A DNA stretch of 32,054 nucleotides from Burkholderiaceae bacterium (GTDB lineage: Bacteria; Pseudomonadota; Gammaproteobacteria; Burkholderiales; Burkholderiaceae): the NCBI GenBank assembly GCA_947448305.1, contig CANFME010000017.1, positions 1 through 32,054 of the forward strand, in the 5' to 3' direction. Every line of letters starts with the position of its first letter. Position 1 is the first letter of the stretch. The position numbers and the translations under genes were made by a program. Below are positions 1 to 8,391 of the stretch, in pieces. A model generated the notes under the pieces. It saw only the letters and a program-made list of their open reading frames with translations. It did not search any database and was not told where the DNA came from.

Positions 1-303
1 ATACCGGTCTATTAATTGATAAAACTCTTGAATAATTTCAGCTTCAGTACTCTCTACTTTTCCGATAGTACCGACCTTGAACTGAGGACTCCCATCTTTC
101 ATAGTCCTACGGATAACGCAAGAAATAGCTACAATTTTCTGTAAATAAAGAGGGAAAAAATCATTTTGCCCCCTCTCATGTCGCTCTTGCTTTGCCATTT
201 CAACAATCTGTTGATCTGATAATTGATCTTCATAACTCCCAAGTCTACGAAGACCATTAGCGTCCGGAATCGTTTCTATATCAAAAACAAGGATTGTTTT
301 CAT
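1..303 (-). CDS. DnaQ-like 3'-5' exonuclease (PolB-type), N-terminal part
   Basis: The first 101 codons of a gene that runs off the left edge of the window; I read it from an ATG at 301-303. The protein opens with a beta strand ending in FDIETIPD, the DxE motif (Asp8, Glu10) that binds catalytic metal in DnaQ-fold 3'-5' exonucleases. The next hundred residues (LQKIVAISCVIR and onward) resemble the predicted exonucleases related to the PolB proofreading domain (DNA_pol_B_exo2 family). The later ExoII and ExoIII motifs lie outside the window, so activity cannot be judged. The gene follows nlpD with an 8-base gap and is probably the last seen member of a surE-pcm-nlpD-exonuclease transcript. Family call is good; its in vivo substrate is unknown. 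Confidence 0.8.
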   Translation of the reverse strand, partial: MKTILVFDIETIPDANGLRRLGSYEDQLSDQQIVEMAKQERHERGQNDFFPLYLQKIVAISCVIRRTMKDGSPQFKVGTIGKVESTEAEIIQEFYQLIDRY

Positions 304-311
304 TTATCAGA

Positions 312-1031
312 TTAATTTTCAACAAAATAGCTAGTTGGATCAATGGGTTTACTATTTTTACGTAACTCAAAATGTAGTTTGACCTTATCCGACTCAGAAT
401 TGCCCATTTCAGCAATTTTTTGACCACGCTTCACCGTATCGCCCTCTTTGACCAGTAAGGTTTTATTGTTTGCATAGACAGTAACGAAACTATTGTTATG
501 GTTCAGAATAATTAAATTTCCATAAGTACGAAGATTACTACCTGAGTAAATTACCTTACCATCGGCAGCTGCCACAATGGAATCACCTAATTTTCCAGAA
601 AACTCAACCCCTTTATTCGAAACATCATTAAATGGGGTAATAACTGGTGCGCTCGTGGGTTTTAATAATTTAAAACTCGTTTCTGCGATGGTTGCAGGCT
701 TAGTAGAATCTGGTTTTAGTTCAGTTTTTGGTTCGGCTTTCGGCTCGACTTTCACTACCTCACGAGGATTACTCTTTTGAATCATTGGCTTAGGTGCCGA
801 AATAGGAGTCACTTTTACACTGGGGCTTGGATTATCTAAATTGGCGTTGGAATTATTTGAATTTGAACTAGTTGTTCTATCTAAGATAGGCGCAGGTTTA
901 CTAGCGGAACAACTGACCAAGTTAAGAACTACCATCATTGCGACTAATAACAAAACCACTCTAGAAAAATTAAAACTCGTAATAATGGTTTTAATTTTTA
1001 GGGTTTGGAAGAGAAAATCATGACGAAACAT
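312..1031 (-). CDS. nlpD: NlpD-like lipoprotein, degenerate M23/LytM domain
   Basis: A 239-residue envelope protein of the LytM/M23 family. Residues 25-40 form a hydrophobic signal ending in a lipobox (NLVSC, Cys41), so it should be a lipoprotein. Residues 45-120 are a Pro/Lys/Ser/Thr-rich linker, and about 125-235 are the LytM domain (TPFND, NKGVEFSG, LHFELRKNSKPIDP). The His/Asp positions that bind zinc in active M23 enzymes are replaced here (NKGVEF, LHFEL), as in NlpD and EnvC, which activate amidases instead of cutting peptidoglycan. The LysM domain usual in NlpD is not visible, making this a short version. It starts 2 bases after the pcm stop, so it is probably co-transcribed with surE and pcm, as in many proteobacteria. 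Confidence 0.85.
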   Translation of the reverse strand: MFRHDFLFQTLKIKTIITSFNFSRVVLLLVAMMVVLNLVSCSASKPAPILDRTTSSNSNNSNANLDNPSPSVKVTPISAPKPMIQKSNPREVVKVEPKAEPKTELKPDSTKPATIAETSFKLLKPTSAPVITPFNDVSNKGVEFSGKLGDSIVAAADGKVIYSGSNLRTYGNLIILNHNNSFVTVYANNKTLLVKEGDTVKRGQKIAEMGNSESDKVKLHFELRKNSKPIDPTSYFVEN

Positions 1032-1033
1032 AT

Positions 1034-1714
1034 TTAAATTGTTCCTGTTTGTAATGGCACAAAGAATACTTCATCCATTGTCGTTCTTTGATAACGCATG
1101 GAACTTAGTCTTTCGACTAACAGTAATTGTTGTTGATTATCACCCTTTGCAACTGGGGCTATCAATTTTCCGCCAATCGCCAATTGCTCAAGCAGAGCAT
1201 CTGGGATCCCTATTCCAGCAGCTGCCAAGATAATCCTATCAAATGGTGCAGCCTGAGGTATCCCTTTGTTACCATCATCAAAAATCAATCTTAAATTTGA
1301 AATCCTAAAAGGACGCAAATTTGCTCTAGCACTCTCGTGAAGAGATCGAATTCTTTCGACAGAGTAGACTTCCTCTGATAACAAGCTAAGAACAGCGGCT
1401 TGATATCCACAACCTGTACCAACTTCTAAAACTCGCCCCATTTTAGTTTGTTTTTGCATTAGGGCTTGAATCATTTTTGCAACAACTGAGGGTTTTGATA
1501 TGGTCTGTTCCCGACCAATAGGTAGTGACGAATCCTCATACGCTTGGCCTTCAAGGGCTGGCTCAACAAAAACGTGCCTTGGAACAGTTGCCATCGCTTG
1601 TAAAACTTCATGATGGATAATGCCTGACATAGCAAGTCTTTGCGCCATCGAGCGCCTTGCAGCATCTAAATGATTCCAGTCTTTTTTCACCACAGTCTCT
1701 AGCCTTGGTTCCAA
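1034..1714 (-). CDS. pcm: protein-L-isoaspartate O-methyltransferase
   Basis: A 226-residue cytosolic enzyme that methylates L-isoaspartyl residues in aged proteins using S-adenosylmethionine, so they can return to aspartate. The SAM-binding motif I is clear ([13 protein letters not shown], about residues 95-107), preceded by the family motif around residues 65-75 ([12 protein letters not shown]) and followed by a charged post-I strand (VYSVERI). Length fits the family. The start is uncertain: TTG at 1712-1714 overlaps the surE stop by 16 bases, while GTG codons at 1691-1693 and 1688-1690 are equally usable; the conserved core begins only at about residue 17. The surE-pcm-nlpD order is a classic stationary-phase and stress cluster in proteobacteria. 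Confidence 0.93.
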   Translation of the reverse strand: MEPRLETVVKKDWNHLDAARRSMAQRLAMSGIIHHEVLQAMATVPRHVFVEPALEGQAYEDSSLPIGREQTISKPSVVAKMIQALMQKQTKMGRVLEVGTGCGYQAAVLSLLSEEVYSVERIRSLHESARANLRPFRISNLRLIFDDGNKGIPQAAPFDRIILAAAGIGIPDALLEQLAIGGKLIAPVAKGDNQQQLLLVERLSSMRYQRTTMDEVFFVPLQTGTI

Positions 1715-2475
1715 TGAGATTGCATCATCTTCAAACGTCTCTCTTCATCAGACAAATTGAGTTGCAATGGAGTAATTGAAACAAAACCTTTATTAACTGC
1801 ATGAAAATCAGTTCCATCTGACGAGTCTTTGGCGTCTCCAGCGGCACCAATCCAGTAAATCTTATCGCCCCGAGGACTATTTTGCTCTATGACAGGCTGA
1901 GAAGGATGACGATTACCTAACTTTGTCACTCTCCAGCCCTTAAATTGATCATAGGACAAATTAGGAAGGTTCACGTTTAACAAAGGGGCATGTTGCGTAT
2001 GTTCATTTTTCAACCCCGACTGTATCGCATGAGCCACGATATCGTGTGCAACCTTGGCTGCATCTTCAAGTTTTGACCATCCACGATCAATTTGAGAAAA
2101 GGCAATACCAGGAACACCAAACATAACGCCTTCGATAGCTGCAGCAACAGTACCTGAGTAAAGAACATCCTCACCCATATTTTCACCTTGATTAATGCCA
2201 GAAATAACAAAATCAGGTTTTTCTGTCAAAAATCCTGTCAAAGCTATATGAACACAATCTGTTGGAGTGCCATTTACAAAGATAAATCCATCGCGCTCAC
2301 CACCTGCTACACGATGAACCGATAGAGGTCTTGAAAGTGTCAAAGAATTGGATGCCCCGCTGTGATTCTGCTCCGGAGCAATGACTGTCACTTTTCCAAG
2401 TGGACGCATTGCATTAACGAGAGCAAGAAGACCCGGAGCTAAATAACCATCATCATTCGAAACTAATAAGTGCAT
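1699..2475 (-). CDS. surE: 5'/3'-nucleotidase SurE
   Basis: A 258-residue metal-dependent phosphatase acting on nucleoside 5'- and 3'-monophosphates and short polyphosphates in the cytosol. The N-terminus has the family signature [14 protein letters not shown] with the metal-binding Asp pair (Asp8, Asp9). Further metal and phosphate ligands are seen in the [13 protein letters not shown] stretch and in [12 protein letters not shown]. The ATG at 2473-2475 is the first codon of the signature strand, so the start is firm although no strong Shine-Dalgarno is seen. The gene heads a transcript with pcm, nlpD and the exonuclease. The 158 bases upstream (2476-2633) are very AT-rich and must hold its promoter; I could not pick one convincing -35/-10 pair. 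Confidence 0.96.
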   Translation of the reverse strand: MHLLVSNDDGYLAPGLLALVNAMRPLGKVTVIAPEQNHSGASNSLTLSRPLSVHRVAGGERDGFIFVNGTPTDCVHIALTGFLTEKPDFVISGINQGENMGEDVLYSGTVAAAIEGVMFGVPGIAFSQIDRGWSKLEDAAKVAHDIVAHAIQSGLKNEHTQHAPLLNVNLPNLSYDQFKGWRVTKLGNRHPSQPVIEQNSPRGDKIYWIGAAGDAKDSSDGTDFHAVNKGFVSITPLQLNLSDEERRLKMMQSHWNQG

Positions 2476-2633
2476 ATGTATATTATCAACTAAAGTTGCC
2501 TTTTTATAAAAAAAATGGAATGTTTTTTTTAAGTTTATTGGAGATTTGGAACAAAAATTAATTAATTTTTTTGTCTTACTTCAGCTCTATCTAATTTCTA
2601 ATTTGAAAACTTGAATCATCAAGCAAAAAAGTA

Positions 2634-3275
2634 CTAACTTCCAAGAGGTCTTCGATCCATCATTGCTCTAGCAAGAGTACCTGCATCAACATATTCCAAT
2701 TCACCACCAACCGGAATACCTCTTGCAATACGAGAGATTGCGATGCCTTTTGCTTTTAAAACTTCACCAAGGTAGTGAGCCGTAGCCTCTCCTTCACTGG
2801 TAAAGTTCGTAGCAAGAATAACCTCTGAAACAGAATCACGGCCATCAAAGGGCGTTGAAAAAATTCTATTCATCAGAACATCAAAGCCAAGTTCTTTAGG
2901 TCCCTGCCCCTCCATTGGAGAAAGCCTTCCCATCAACACATAGTAAAGTCCTTTAAACGAAAGGGTTTGTTCTACCATCAATTGGTCTGAAGGAGTTTCC
3001 ACAATACACAAGATTTTAGAATCGCGTCTATCATCAGAACAGGTCTTGCATAACTCATGCTCTGAAAAAGAGTTACACATCCGACAATGCCCAATATGAT
3101 CCACTGCAAACTGTAAGGTCTCCCCTAAATTTTGCGCGCCGGCTCGATCATGTTGTAATAGGTAATAGGCCATCCGCTGAGCAGATTTTGGGCCAATTCC
3201 AGGGAGAACTTTGAGGGCTGCGATCAGTCTTCCCAAAGCATCTTGCTGAACTTCTTCCTGAAATTTTTTATTCAT
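2634..3275 (-). CDS. recR: recombination mediator RecR
   Basis: A 213-residue DNA repair protein that works with RecF and RecO to load RecA on gapped DNA. Domains in order: helix-hairpin-helix DNA binding (about residues 15-40, [13 protein letters not shown]), a four-cysteine zinc finger (Cys64, Cys67, Cys76, Cys79) and a Toprim domain from about residue 88 ([10 protein letters not shown] with its acidic residue). It is about ten residues longer than the usual ~200 because of the N-terminus. It lies 9 bases downstream of ybaB, the usual dnaX-ybaB-recR arrangement, so it is almost certainly co-transcribed. No strong Shine-Dalgarno precedes the ATG, so translation may depend on ybaB. Confidence 0.97.
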   Translation of the reverse strand: MNKKFQEEVQQDALGRLIAALKVLPGIGPKSAQRMAYYLLQHDRAGAQNLGETLQFAVDHIGHCRMCNSFSEHELCKTCSDDRRDSKILCIVETPSDQLMVEQTLSFKGLYYVLMGRLSPMEGQGPKELGFDVLMNRIFSTPFDGRDSVSEVILATNFTSEGEATAHYLGEVLKAKGIAISRIARGIPVGGELEYVDAGTLARAMMDRRPLGS

Positions 3276-3284
3276 TCACATCAA

Positions 3285-3608
3285 TCAAAATGGTAGTTTA
3301 AAGCCGGGGGGCATTGGCATCCCTGCAGTAGCACCAGACATTCTGGATTCAGCTGCTAATTCAACATGTTTGTGAGCATCAGTCAAAGCTGTTACTAATA
3401 AGTCCTCTAACATTTCACGATCATCCATCGCACTTGGATCAATTTCCACGCGCTTCACTAAGTGTTTGCCAGACAAGGTAACTTTAACTAGTCCACCAGC
3501 AGCTTGTCCAACAATTTCTAAAGCACTCAACTCTTCCTGAGCTTTTTTCATTTTTTCTTGCATTTGCTGAGCTTGTTTCATTAAACCCGCAATTTGACCT
3601 TTCATCAT
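3285..3608 (-). CDS. ybaB: YbaB/EbfC family nucleoid-associated protein
   Basis: A small dimeric DNA-binding protein of about 107 residues. The N-terminus MMKGQIAGLMKQAQQMQ and the following Lys/Gln/Glu-rich helix are typical, as is the C-terminal Gly/Pro/Met-rich tail (GMPMPPGFKLPF). I chose the ATG at 3606-3608 (an ATG-ATG pair) over an upstream in-frame TTG at 3621-3623, because a purine-rich GAGGGA sits the right distance before the ATG pair and homologues begin at MMKG. It lies between dnaX (33 bases upstream) and recR (9 bases downstream). YbaB proteins bind DNA with little sequence preference; their exact link with RecR and DnaX is not established. Confidence 0.95.
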   Translation of the reverse strand: MMKGQIAGLMKQAQQMQEKMKKAQEELSALEIVGQAAGGLVKVTLSGKHLVKRVEIDPSAMDDREMLEDLLVTALTDAHKHVELAAESRMSGATAGMPMPPGFKLPF

Positions 3609-3641
3609 CACTATTTCCCTCAATTAATTGTTTTGAAAATT

Positions 3642-5360
3642 TTACTTGTTATCTTTTAAAGGTCTGATTGAACCCTCAATTACTTTTACGCCAATAATAT
3701 TTTGTAAATCTTGTAGATAAGGATCTTTTGTCAAAGATTCTTCAACAACCAATTGCTCGCTAGCCTGTACTTTAGCTTCTAATTTTGCAACGGTATGTTC
3801 TGATACGCCTACATCCACCTTCATTCTGACGGATCGCTTGAAGTGATGCTCAAGAGCTTCAGTTAACTTTTCGATTGAAAAAGTAGTTGCAAGTTGGGGC
3901 AACTCACTAGTTAAGTGCAGATTGATGGAATCCGGCTGTTCATTCCATGATTTAAGGGCAGTTTGTAGAGCAAACTGGCCAACCAAACCCTTTAGTGGTA
4001 ATTTTTTAACTAAATTTTGCCATTCAATCGGGTCCGCAGTACTCGTGTTAGTTGTGGGACTGGAATCTTTAACAGGGGTACTTTCAACTAGAGTTTTTTT
4101 TTGAGGCTCAGGACTTAAGGGCTTTACTATGCTTGGCTTAATTTGCTCTGGAAGCTTAGGAGTTATCCCCCTAGCTGCCTGAGTTGATGTTGGGTTTGAG
4201 TTAGATAATCCATCATCCACTTTAAAAGCCAACATACGTAAGAGTGCCATTAAAAACCCAACTTCTTCTTCTGGAGCCATTTGCAAATCGGCTCGGCTAG
4301 TGATGGCGATTTGATAAAGAAGTTGTACCTCTTCTTTTGTAAAACTAGTTGCCATTTTTTCGACAGCTTCTGCCTCAGGCCACTCTTGCAGAATCGAGTT
4401 TGGAATTAATTGCGCCATTGCAACTTTTTGCAGGAGAGATGCCAAATCTTGTAAGGCAACAGAAAATGACATACTCATGATTGCCATTTCTCTCGATATA
4501 TCAACCAACTCTTGTCCATTATTAGTGGCTAAGGCATCTAATATTCTAATTAAATAGGCATCATCCAAAGAGCCTAGCATATTGCGAACTAATTCTTCTG
4601 TAATACTTCCAGATGTATAAGCAATTGCTTGATCAGTCAAAGACAACGCATCTCGCATCGATCCCCGAGCGGATTTCGCAATGATTCGAAGCGCCTTTTC
4701 TTCAGCACTAATTTCTTCTTTCTCTAAAATACTTTGTAAGTGCTGAACAATAATTGGGGATGGCATTTGCTTCAAATTAAATTGCAAACAACGGGAGAGA
4801 ACTGTTACCGGAATTTTTTGCGGATCCGTGGTGGCCAAGATAAACTTAAGATGAGGCGGTGGCTCTTCCAAAGTCTTTAACATCGAGTTAAAGGCATGAT
4901 TAGTCAGCATATGAACTTCGTCAATCATAAACACTTTATAACGCCCACTCGTCGGACCGTAAATCGATCTTTCCAATAACGCTGCCATATCATCAACTCC
5001 ACGATTACTTGCAGCGTCCATCTCTACATAATCAACAAATCTTCCAGCATCAATTTCTTGGCAAACATAACAAGTTCCACAAGGTTTAGAGGTCGGAGCA
5101 ATCACTGGGTGGTCTGCAGTACCAACGCAATTTAATGATTTAGCAAGAATCCTCGAAATAGTGGTTTTACCCACCCCTCGAGTGCCGGTAAATAACCAAG
5201 CGTGATGGAGCCTATTTTGATCTAAAGCATGCTTCAATGCTTTGACAACATGGTCTTGACCAACCAAGGTACTAAAGTCGCGGGGACGCCATTTTCTGGC
5301 AAGTGCTAAACCTGCTTGTGCAGGAGAAGAAGGCGTTTCGAATAAATTAAATTCAGACAT
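3642..5360 (-). CDS. dnaX: DNA polymerase III subunits gamma/tau
   Basis: The clamp-loader ATPase of the replicative polymerase, 572 residues in the full (tau) form. Seen: Walker A GTRGVGKT at 59-66, zinc-binding cysteines 78, 94, 97 and 100, DEVH Walker B at 147-150, and the SRC sensor/arginine-finger motif at 189-191. Domains I-III end near residue 370; a Ser/Thr/Pro-rich linker spans about 375-440 and the tau-specific polymerase/helicase-binding domain follows. At 4094-4102 the coding strand has nine A in a row (codons 420-423, CAA AAA AAA ACT), containing the slippery heptamer A-AAA-AAA in frame. Reading one base back reaches TGA after Ser425; one base forward reaches TAG after residue 423. 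A gamma-like product of about 425 residues is therefore plausible, close to the 431 of E. coli gamma. Confidence 0.97.
   Translation of the reverse strand: MSEFNLFETPSSPAQAGLALARKWRPRDFSTLVGQDHVVKALKHALDQNRLHHAWLFTGTRGVGKTTISRILAKSLNCVGTADHPVIAPTSKPCGTCYVCQEIDAGRFVDYVEMDAASNRGVDDMAALLERSIYGPTSGRYKVFMIDEVHMLTNHAFNSMLKTLEEPPPHLKFILATTDPQKIPVTVLSRCLQFNLKQMPSPIIVQHLQSILEKEEISAEEKALRIIAKSARGSMRDALSLTDQAIAYTSGSITEELVRNMLGSLDDAYLIRILDALATNNGQELVDISREMAIMSMSFSVALQDLASLLQKVAMAQLIPNSILQEWPEAEAVEKMATSFTKEEVQLLYQIAITSRADLQMAPEEEVGFLMALLRMLAFKVDDGLSNSNPTSTQAARGITPKLPEQIKPSIVKPLSPEPQKKTLVESTPVKDSSPTTNTSTADPIEWQNLVKKLPLKGLVGQFALQTALKSWNEQPDSINLHLTSELPQLATTFSIEKLTEALEHHFKRSVRMKVDVGVSEHTVAKLEAKVQASEQLVVEESLTKDPYLQDLQNIIGVKVIEGSIRPLKDNK
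3642..5360 (-). other. candidate programmed slippage site in dnaX (key bases 4094-4103)
   Basis: The coding strand reads C followed by nine A at 4103-4094. The zero frame is CAA AAA AAA ACT. With one A re-read, the codons become AAC TCT AGT TGA; with one A lost they become CTC TAG. Both alternative frames stop at once, so any ribosomal or transcriptional slippage makes a short DnaX lacking the C-terminal tau domain. In E. coli the dnaX signal is A-AAA-AAG and works by ribosomal frameshift; in Thermus thermophilus it is a nine-A run used for transcriptional slippage. I see no convincing internal Shine-Dalgarno just upstream. The span given is that of the host gene. Confidence 0.6.
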
Positions 5361-5366
5361 ATCTCT

Positions 5367-5391
5367 ATTCTAACAAGCAACAGGGTACAAT
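5367..5391. promoter_or_regulatory. divergent promoters for ffs (plus) and dnaX (minus)
   Basis: The 39 bases between dnaX and the SRP RNA gene must hold both promoters. On the plus strand TACAAT at 5386-5391 is a good -10 box, placed 8 bases before the predicted first base of the RNA at 5400; no clear -35 box is seen. On the minus strand the complement of 5367-5372 reads TAGAAT, preceded by TG plus one base, which is an extended -10 element. Its expected start point falls on or next to the A of the dnaX ATG at 5360, which would make the dnaX message leaderless or nearly so. Both are assigned by eye. Confidence 0.4.
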
Positions 5392-5399
5392 ATCATTAA

Positions 5400-5497
5400 G
5401 ACGGGCCTCCCCGCATATTGGCATGGTAATCTGGTCAGGTCGGGAACGAAGCAGCCAAACCCATTACCCAATAGTGCCGGGGGTATGGCTCGTCCCA
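5400..5497 (+). ncRNA. ffs: signal recognition particle RNA (4.5S, small bacterial type)
   Basis: The RNA scaffold of the signal recognition particle; it binds Ffh and targets membrane-protein-making ribosomes to FtsY. The diagnostic Ffh-binding segment GGTCAGGTCGGGAACGAAGC at about 5434-5453 is followed by AGCC and matches the E. coli 4.5S core with a GGAA tetraloop closed by a G-C pair. The ends pair: GACGGGCC at 5400-5407 with GGCTCGTC at 5487-5494. The 98-base length fits the short bacterial form without an Alu domain. Its position beside dnaX is common in beta- and gammaproteobacteria. Ends are set from the terminal helix and may be off by a few bases. No hairpin terminator was seen after it, only a run of six T at about 5523-5528. 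Confidence 0.95.
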
Positions 5498-5579
5498 CTA
5501 ACATTCGAAGTCATTGCTTAATTTTTTGGTTTAAGTAACGAATTATTTAAATTTGGCTTTCCTTTAGGTGCATTCTATT

Positions 5580-5610
5580 TTTTTCTTGGTGAAATAAAGA
5601 GCAAGAAAAA
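5580..5610. repeat. AT-rich inverted repeat after the caspase operon
   Basis: TTTTTCTTG at 5580-5588 is the exact reverse complement of CAAGAAAAA at 5602-5610, with a 13-base loop. It lies 20 bases past the stop of the OmpA-domain gene and downstream of the SRP RNA gene, so it is placed to end transcription from either side. The stem has only two G-C pairs and no separate T-run on the minus strand, so as an intrinsic terminator it would be weak. Confidence 0.35.
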
Positions 5611-5629
5611 TAACAACTTGATGACTGGA

Positions 5630-6148
5630 TTAAGAGTCTAACGTTATTTTTACACGCCGATTTTGAGCTGCATCAGGCTGGTCAGGCAAAAGTAATTCGG
5701 AAGAGCCTTTTCCTAAAGCTTTTAGCCTCTTCCGACTTAGTCCTTGACCTATTAGGTATTGCAATACTGACTCCGCTCTTTGATTGGATAATTTTAAATT
5801 GTATGAAGGTTTACCGACTGCATCAGTATGACCTTCAACAATAAATGAAAAATTTCGGAGCTGATCACTATTTAACGCTTTAGCCAGATTATCTAATAAA
5901 GGTTTGCTATCTGTTAACAACTTGGCAGAATTAAACTCAAACTGAATAATCAAGTCAACGCTAAGTTTTTCACTAACTTCAGGTGTGAGATTGCGTAATC
6001 CTCTAGAAATTCTAGATGGCGGATTGCTAATGGAATTAGGATTTAATTTATCAATAAGTTCGTCAGTACTAGCAGACTGAATCGGTGTTTGCGCTAACAC
6101 TAAACCAAGACCTAAAACACCAAGAAAGAAAATAGCGCATTTAAACAT
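5630..6148 (-). CDS. OmpA-domain peptidoglycan-binding protein (last gene of caspase operon)
   Basis: A 172-residue exported protein with a signal peptide (hydrophobic residues 5-19, likely cut near Ala19) and a single OmpA C-terminal domain at about residues 63-170. The signature is present: FEFNSAKL, EGHTDAVG, YNLKLSNQRAESV and NRRVKI; the Asp of HTDAVG and the Arg of NRRV are the usual ligands for meso-diaminopimelate in peptidoglycan. There is no beta-barrel domain, so it should sit in the periplasm on the cell wall. Its ATG overlaps the stop of the upstream caspase gene (TAATG), with GAGG placed before it, pointing to translational coupling. It may anchor the neighbouring proteins to the wall; that is inference. 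Confidence 0.85.
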   Translation of the reverse strand: MFKCAIFFLGVLGLGLVLAQTPIQSASTDELIDKLNPNSISNPPSRISRGLRNLTPEVSEKLSVDLIIQFEFNSAKLLTDSKPLLDNLAKALNSDQLRNFSFIVEGHTDAVGKPSYNLKLSNQRAESVLQYLIGQGLSRKRLKALGKGSSELLLPDQPDAAQNRRVKITLDS

Positions 6149-7854
6149 TATTGAACCTCTGCAACAGATATGATTTGAGCTGCAAATTTCTCAGATCCAC
6201 CCACTGCACTTTTCGTTAGATAGTTAATTAAATGACTGCGCCCTTCTAATGTATTCAATGAGTAAACGAAAGGAGAGTTAGGGTCATTACCAAGAGCACC
6301 AAGCACTTTCAAATCTCTTGGCGAATCAGAAACCATTACTAAAATATGATCGATTCCAACTGGGCCAGCAGCTTTTATTTTCCATGATTGAGATGGGAGA
6401 CTAACCACTTTCCCAGCTTTAATTTGATTATTTAAATCTAGTTTATTTGGATATAACACATAAAAACTTGTTTTATCAGATCCCAAAAGCACTAAATATA
6501 GATAACCATCATGATTTGATTTAATTTTTAAATCAAGATAATCTTTATTAATCTTAAGTTCCTTTTTAACCAACTGTACATCAACTTTTCGGGCAGGGTT
6601 ACGTTGTAACTCAATATCTTTAAGTGTAGCCATAGATGCTAATGGAGTTTCAATAACAGCGGATGGAGTTGTCTCTAAAGGCTTTTCAGGCGGTAGTTTA
6701 TTTGGACTTGGCATTACTGAAATAGTATTATTTACTTGACTCTGAGCTACTTCAATTGGTTTAGATGCTTCAGCCAAATTAGGACTTACCAATGTTGTTG
6801 CATCTGGTTTATTTGTGACAACTGGAAGAGAAGAATTAGGTTTGACTACCTCTAGTTTATTTGATCCAGAAGGAGTGTTTTGGGTCAAACTAATAGGCGT
6901 AGCTGGGGTAACTAACGGAATAGCCTCAATTAATGTAGGCGCAGTAGAGGCAACTGGTATCAGATTTCGATTTCCACGAATAGTAATGTGGTGAGGCAAA
7001 TAAATAGGACCAGGGAGTTTAGTATTCACAGTTTCTTGGGCGCATGATTGAATCTCTGCTAATGAAACCCCACCTGATTCGTTGAGGTCCTTTGCGCTGC
7101 CCAATAAACAATCTCTTATAGCTTGGGTTGCAACGCCACCCTTATTAATACCCTCGTCGTAACTTACTTCATCTGGTTGAGCTGCGGAAATAAAAACCAG
7201 ATTTTCTTGTAAAGCTCCCAATCTAGACGAATTTTCAAAAAGACCTCTTGCTCTAAAATTACTAGGTTGTGAACACATTGCAAGTTCACCTACGGAAGCT
7301 TTTGAATAAAACTTTGGTGTTAATTTAGAGATCCCCCCTCTGGGCTGCAACTGAGTATTAATAACACCACCGGAGTGACATGCATCAAACATAACAATAC
7401 TTTTATCAACCCGATCATTGAGTTTTTTGGTCGCAACAGCTATTTCATCATGAGTTATGACCTGTCGGTCGTAACTTAATAAACCCTCGTAACAATTTTT
7501 GGTAACAGGATCAAAACCTCTAGTACCGTGCCCAGAAAAATAAATAAAGGCTCGCCCCCCATCAGCAGCCTGAGCGCTAAATTCACTAAATTTTTTAACT
7601 ATGTTTGCTTTTGTAGCTTCTTGATTCCTTAAGGTAGTTATATTTTTCTCTGAAATACCCATGGCCAAGGCAATTTTTTTAGCGCTAATAATATCAGCAA
7701 CAACGCCAGGTAAAGGAGGGGCTTCTATTGAATCGTATTCAGCAATACCAATAATGAGGGCTACTCGGATATTATTTTTGTCAGACTGGGCATTTACTAA
7801 ACCTATAGAACTAAAAAAAATACAGCTTAAAAGAATATAAAAACGTATGAACAT
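6148..7854 (-). CDS. exported caspase-like protease (C14) with DUF4384-like C-terminus
   Basis: A 568-residue protein with a signal peptide (residues 1-22, cut after VNA). Residues 30-290 form a caspase/metacaspase fold: VALIIGIAEY, the catalytic His109 in YFSGHGTRG and Cys159 in FDACHSGG. Both members of the dyad are intact, so it is probably an active cysteine protease. Residues 300-415 are a Pro/Ser/Thr-rich linker, and about 420-515 resemble DUF4384 (HDGYLYLVLL, FYVLYPN), a domain often fused to caspase, kinase or TPR modules in envelope proteins. It is joined to its neighbours by TAATG overlaps on both sides. The signal peptide puts the protease in the periplasm, which is unusual compared with cytosolic bacterial metacaspases. 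Substrate unknown. Confidence 0.88.
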   Translation of the reverse strand: MFIRFYILLSCIFFSSIGLVNAQSDKNNIRVALIIGIAEYDSIEAPPLPGVVADIISAKKIALAMGISEKNITTLRNQEATKANIVKKFSEFSAQAADGGRAFIYFSGHGTRGFDPVTKNCYEGLLSYDRQVITHDEIAVATKKLNDRVDKSIVMFDACHSGGVINTQLQPRGGISKLTPKFYSKASVGELAMCSQPSNFRARGLFENSSRLGALQENLVFISAAQPDEVSYDEGINKGGVATQAIRDCLLGSAKDLNESGGVSLAEIQSCAQETVNTKLPGPIYLPHHITIRGNRNLIPVASTAPTLIEAIPLVTPATPISLTQNTPSGSNKLEVVKPNSSLPVVTNKPDATTLVSPNLAEASKPIEVAQSQVNNTISVMPSPNKLPPEKPLETTPSAVIETPLASMATLKDIELQRNPARKVDVQLVKKELKINKDYLDLKIKSNHDGYLYLVLLGSDKTSFYVLYPNKLDLNNQIKAGKVVSLPSQSWKIKAAGPVGIDHILVMVSDSPRDLKVLGALGNDPNSPFVYSLNTLEGRSHLINYLTKSAVGGSEKFAAQIISVAEVQ

Positions 7855-8351
7855 TATTTTTTATCCTTTATTTTTAATTCAATCCTTTGAATATACAAAT
7901 TACCTTGGAAATTTCTAGTAAGTAAAATGTTCGCATCCCTATTTTTAACACTTTCTTCCAAACTCATTTCAGCTTGAAGGGAAATTAAAGCTTTGATCCC
8001 GCTATACATCCCACTAAATAAACTGAATATGATTGTTGGGTCTTTTAATTTAGGCTCGCCTTCTGGCATTGAGATATTAATCTTGCCTCCTGACTTTTCA
8101 ACAGCTGCCAGCATTTTTTGCAATCTTGACGGGATTTCATTAGGAGTGACTTGGGAATAAAAATTTACAAACACTGGTTCCTTTATGTTTGATAAAGACA
8201 AAACTAATTCATCATCAAATTTTTGTAAATCAATAAATGTAACTTCCTGCTTAGGAGGCTCTCTTGGAATGGTTGAACATGCTGATAGTAGGGATAAGAT
8301 AGCCCAAAACAATAAAAGCAATAAAGTACTTTTTAAACTTTTTATGCCCAT
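7854..8351 (-). CDS. small lipoprotein of unknown function
   Basis: A 165-residue protein with a lipoprotein signal: a hydrophobic core at residues 9-21 followed by LSAC with the lipidated Cys25. The residue after Cys is Ser, not Asp, which in proteobacteria favours sorting to the outer membrane. The mature part alternates short beta-like strands (VFVNFYSQV, KINISMPEG, NLYIQRIELKIKD) with a central helix, but I recognise no family. A purine-rich GGGGGAAG lies before the ATG. The stop overlaps the start of the DUF4384 caspase gene (TAATG), so the two are very likely made together and may bind each other. Reading as a real gene is firm from the signal, ribosome-binding site and coupling; function is not. 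Confidence 0.75.
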   Translation of the reverse strand: MGIKSLKSTLLLLLFWAILSLLSACSTIPREPPKQEVTFIDLQKFDDELVLSLSNIKEPVFVNFYSQVTPNEIPSRLQKMLAAVEKSGGKINISMPEGEPKLKDPTIIFSLFSGMYSGIKALISLQAEMSLEESVKNRDANILLTRNFQGNLYIQRIELKIKDKK

Positions 8352-8391
8352 ATAGCACTTCCCCCGGGGTCATTCAATGAAAAATATATCT

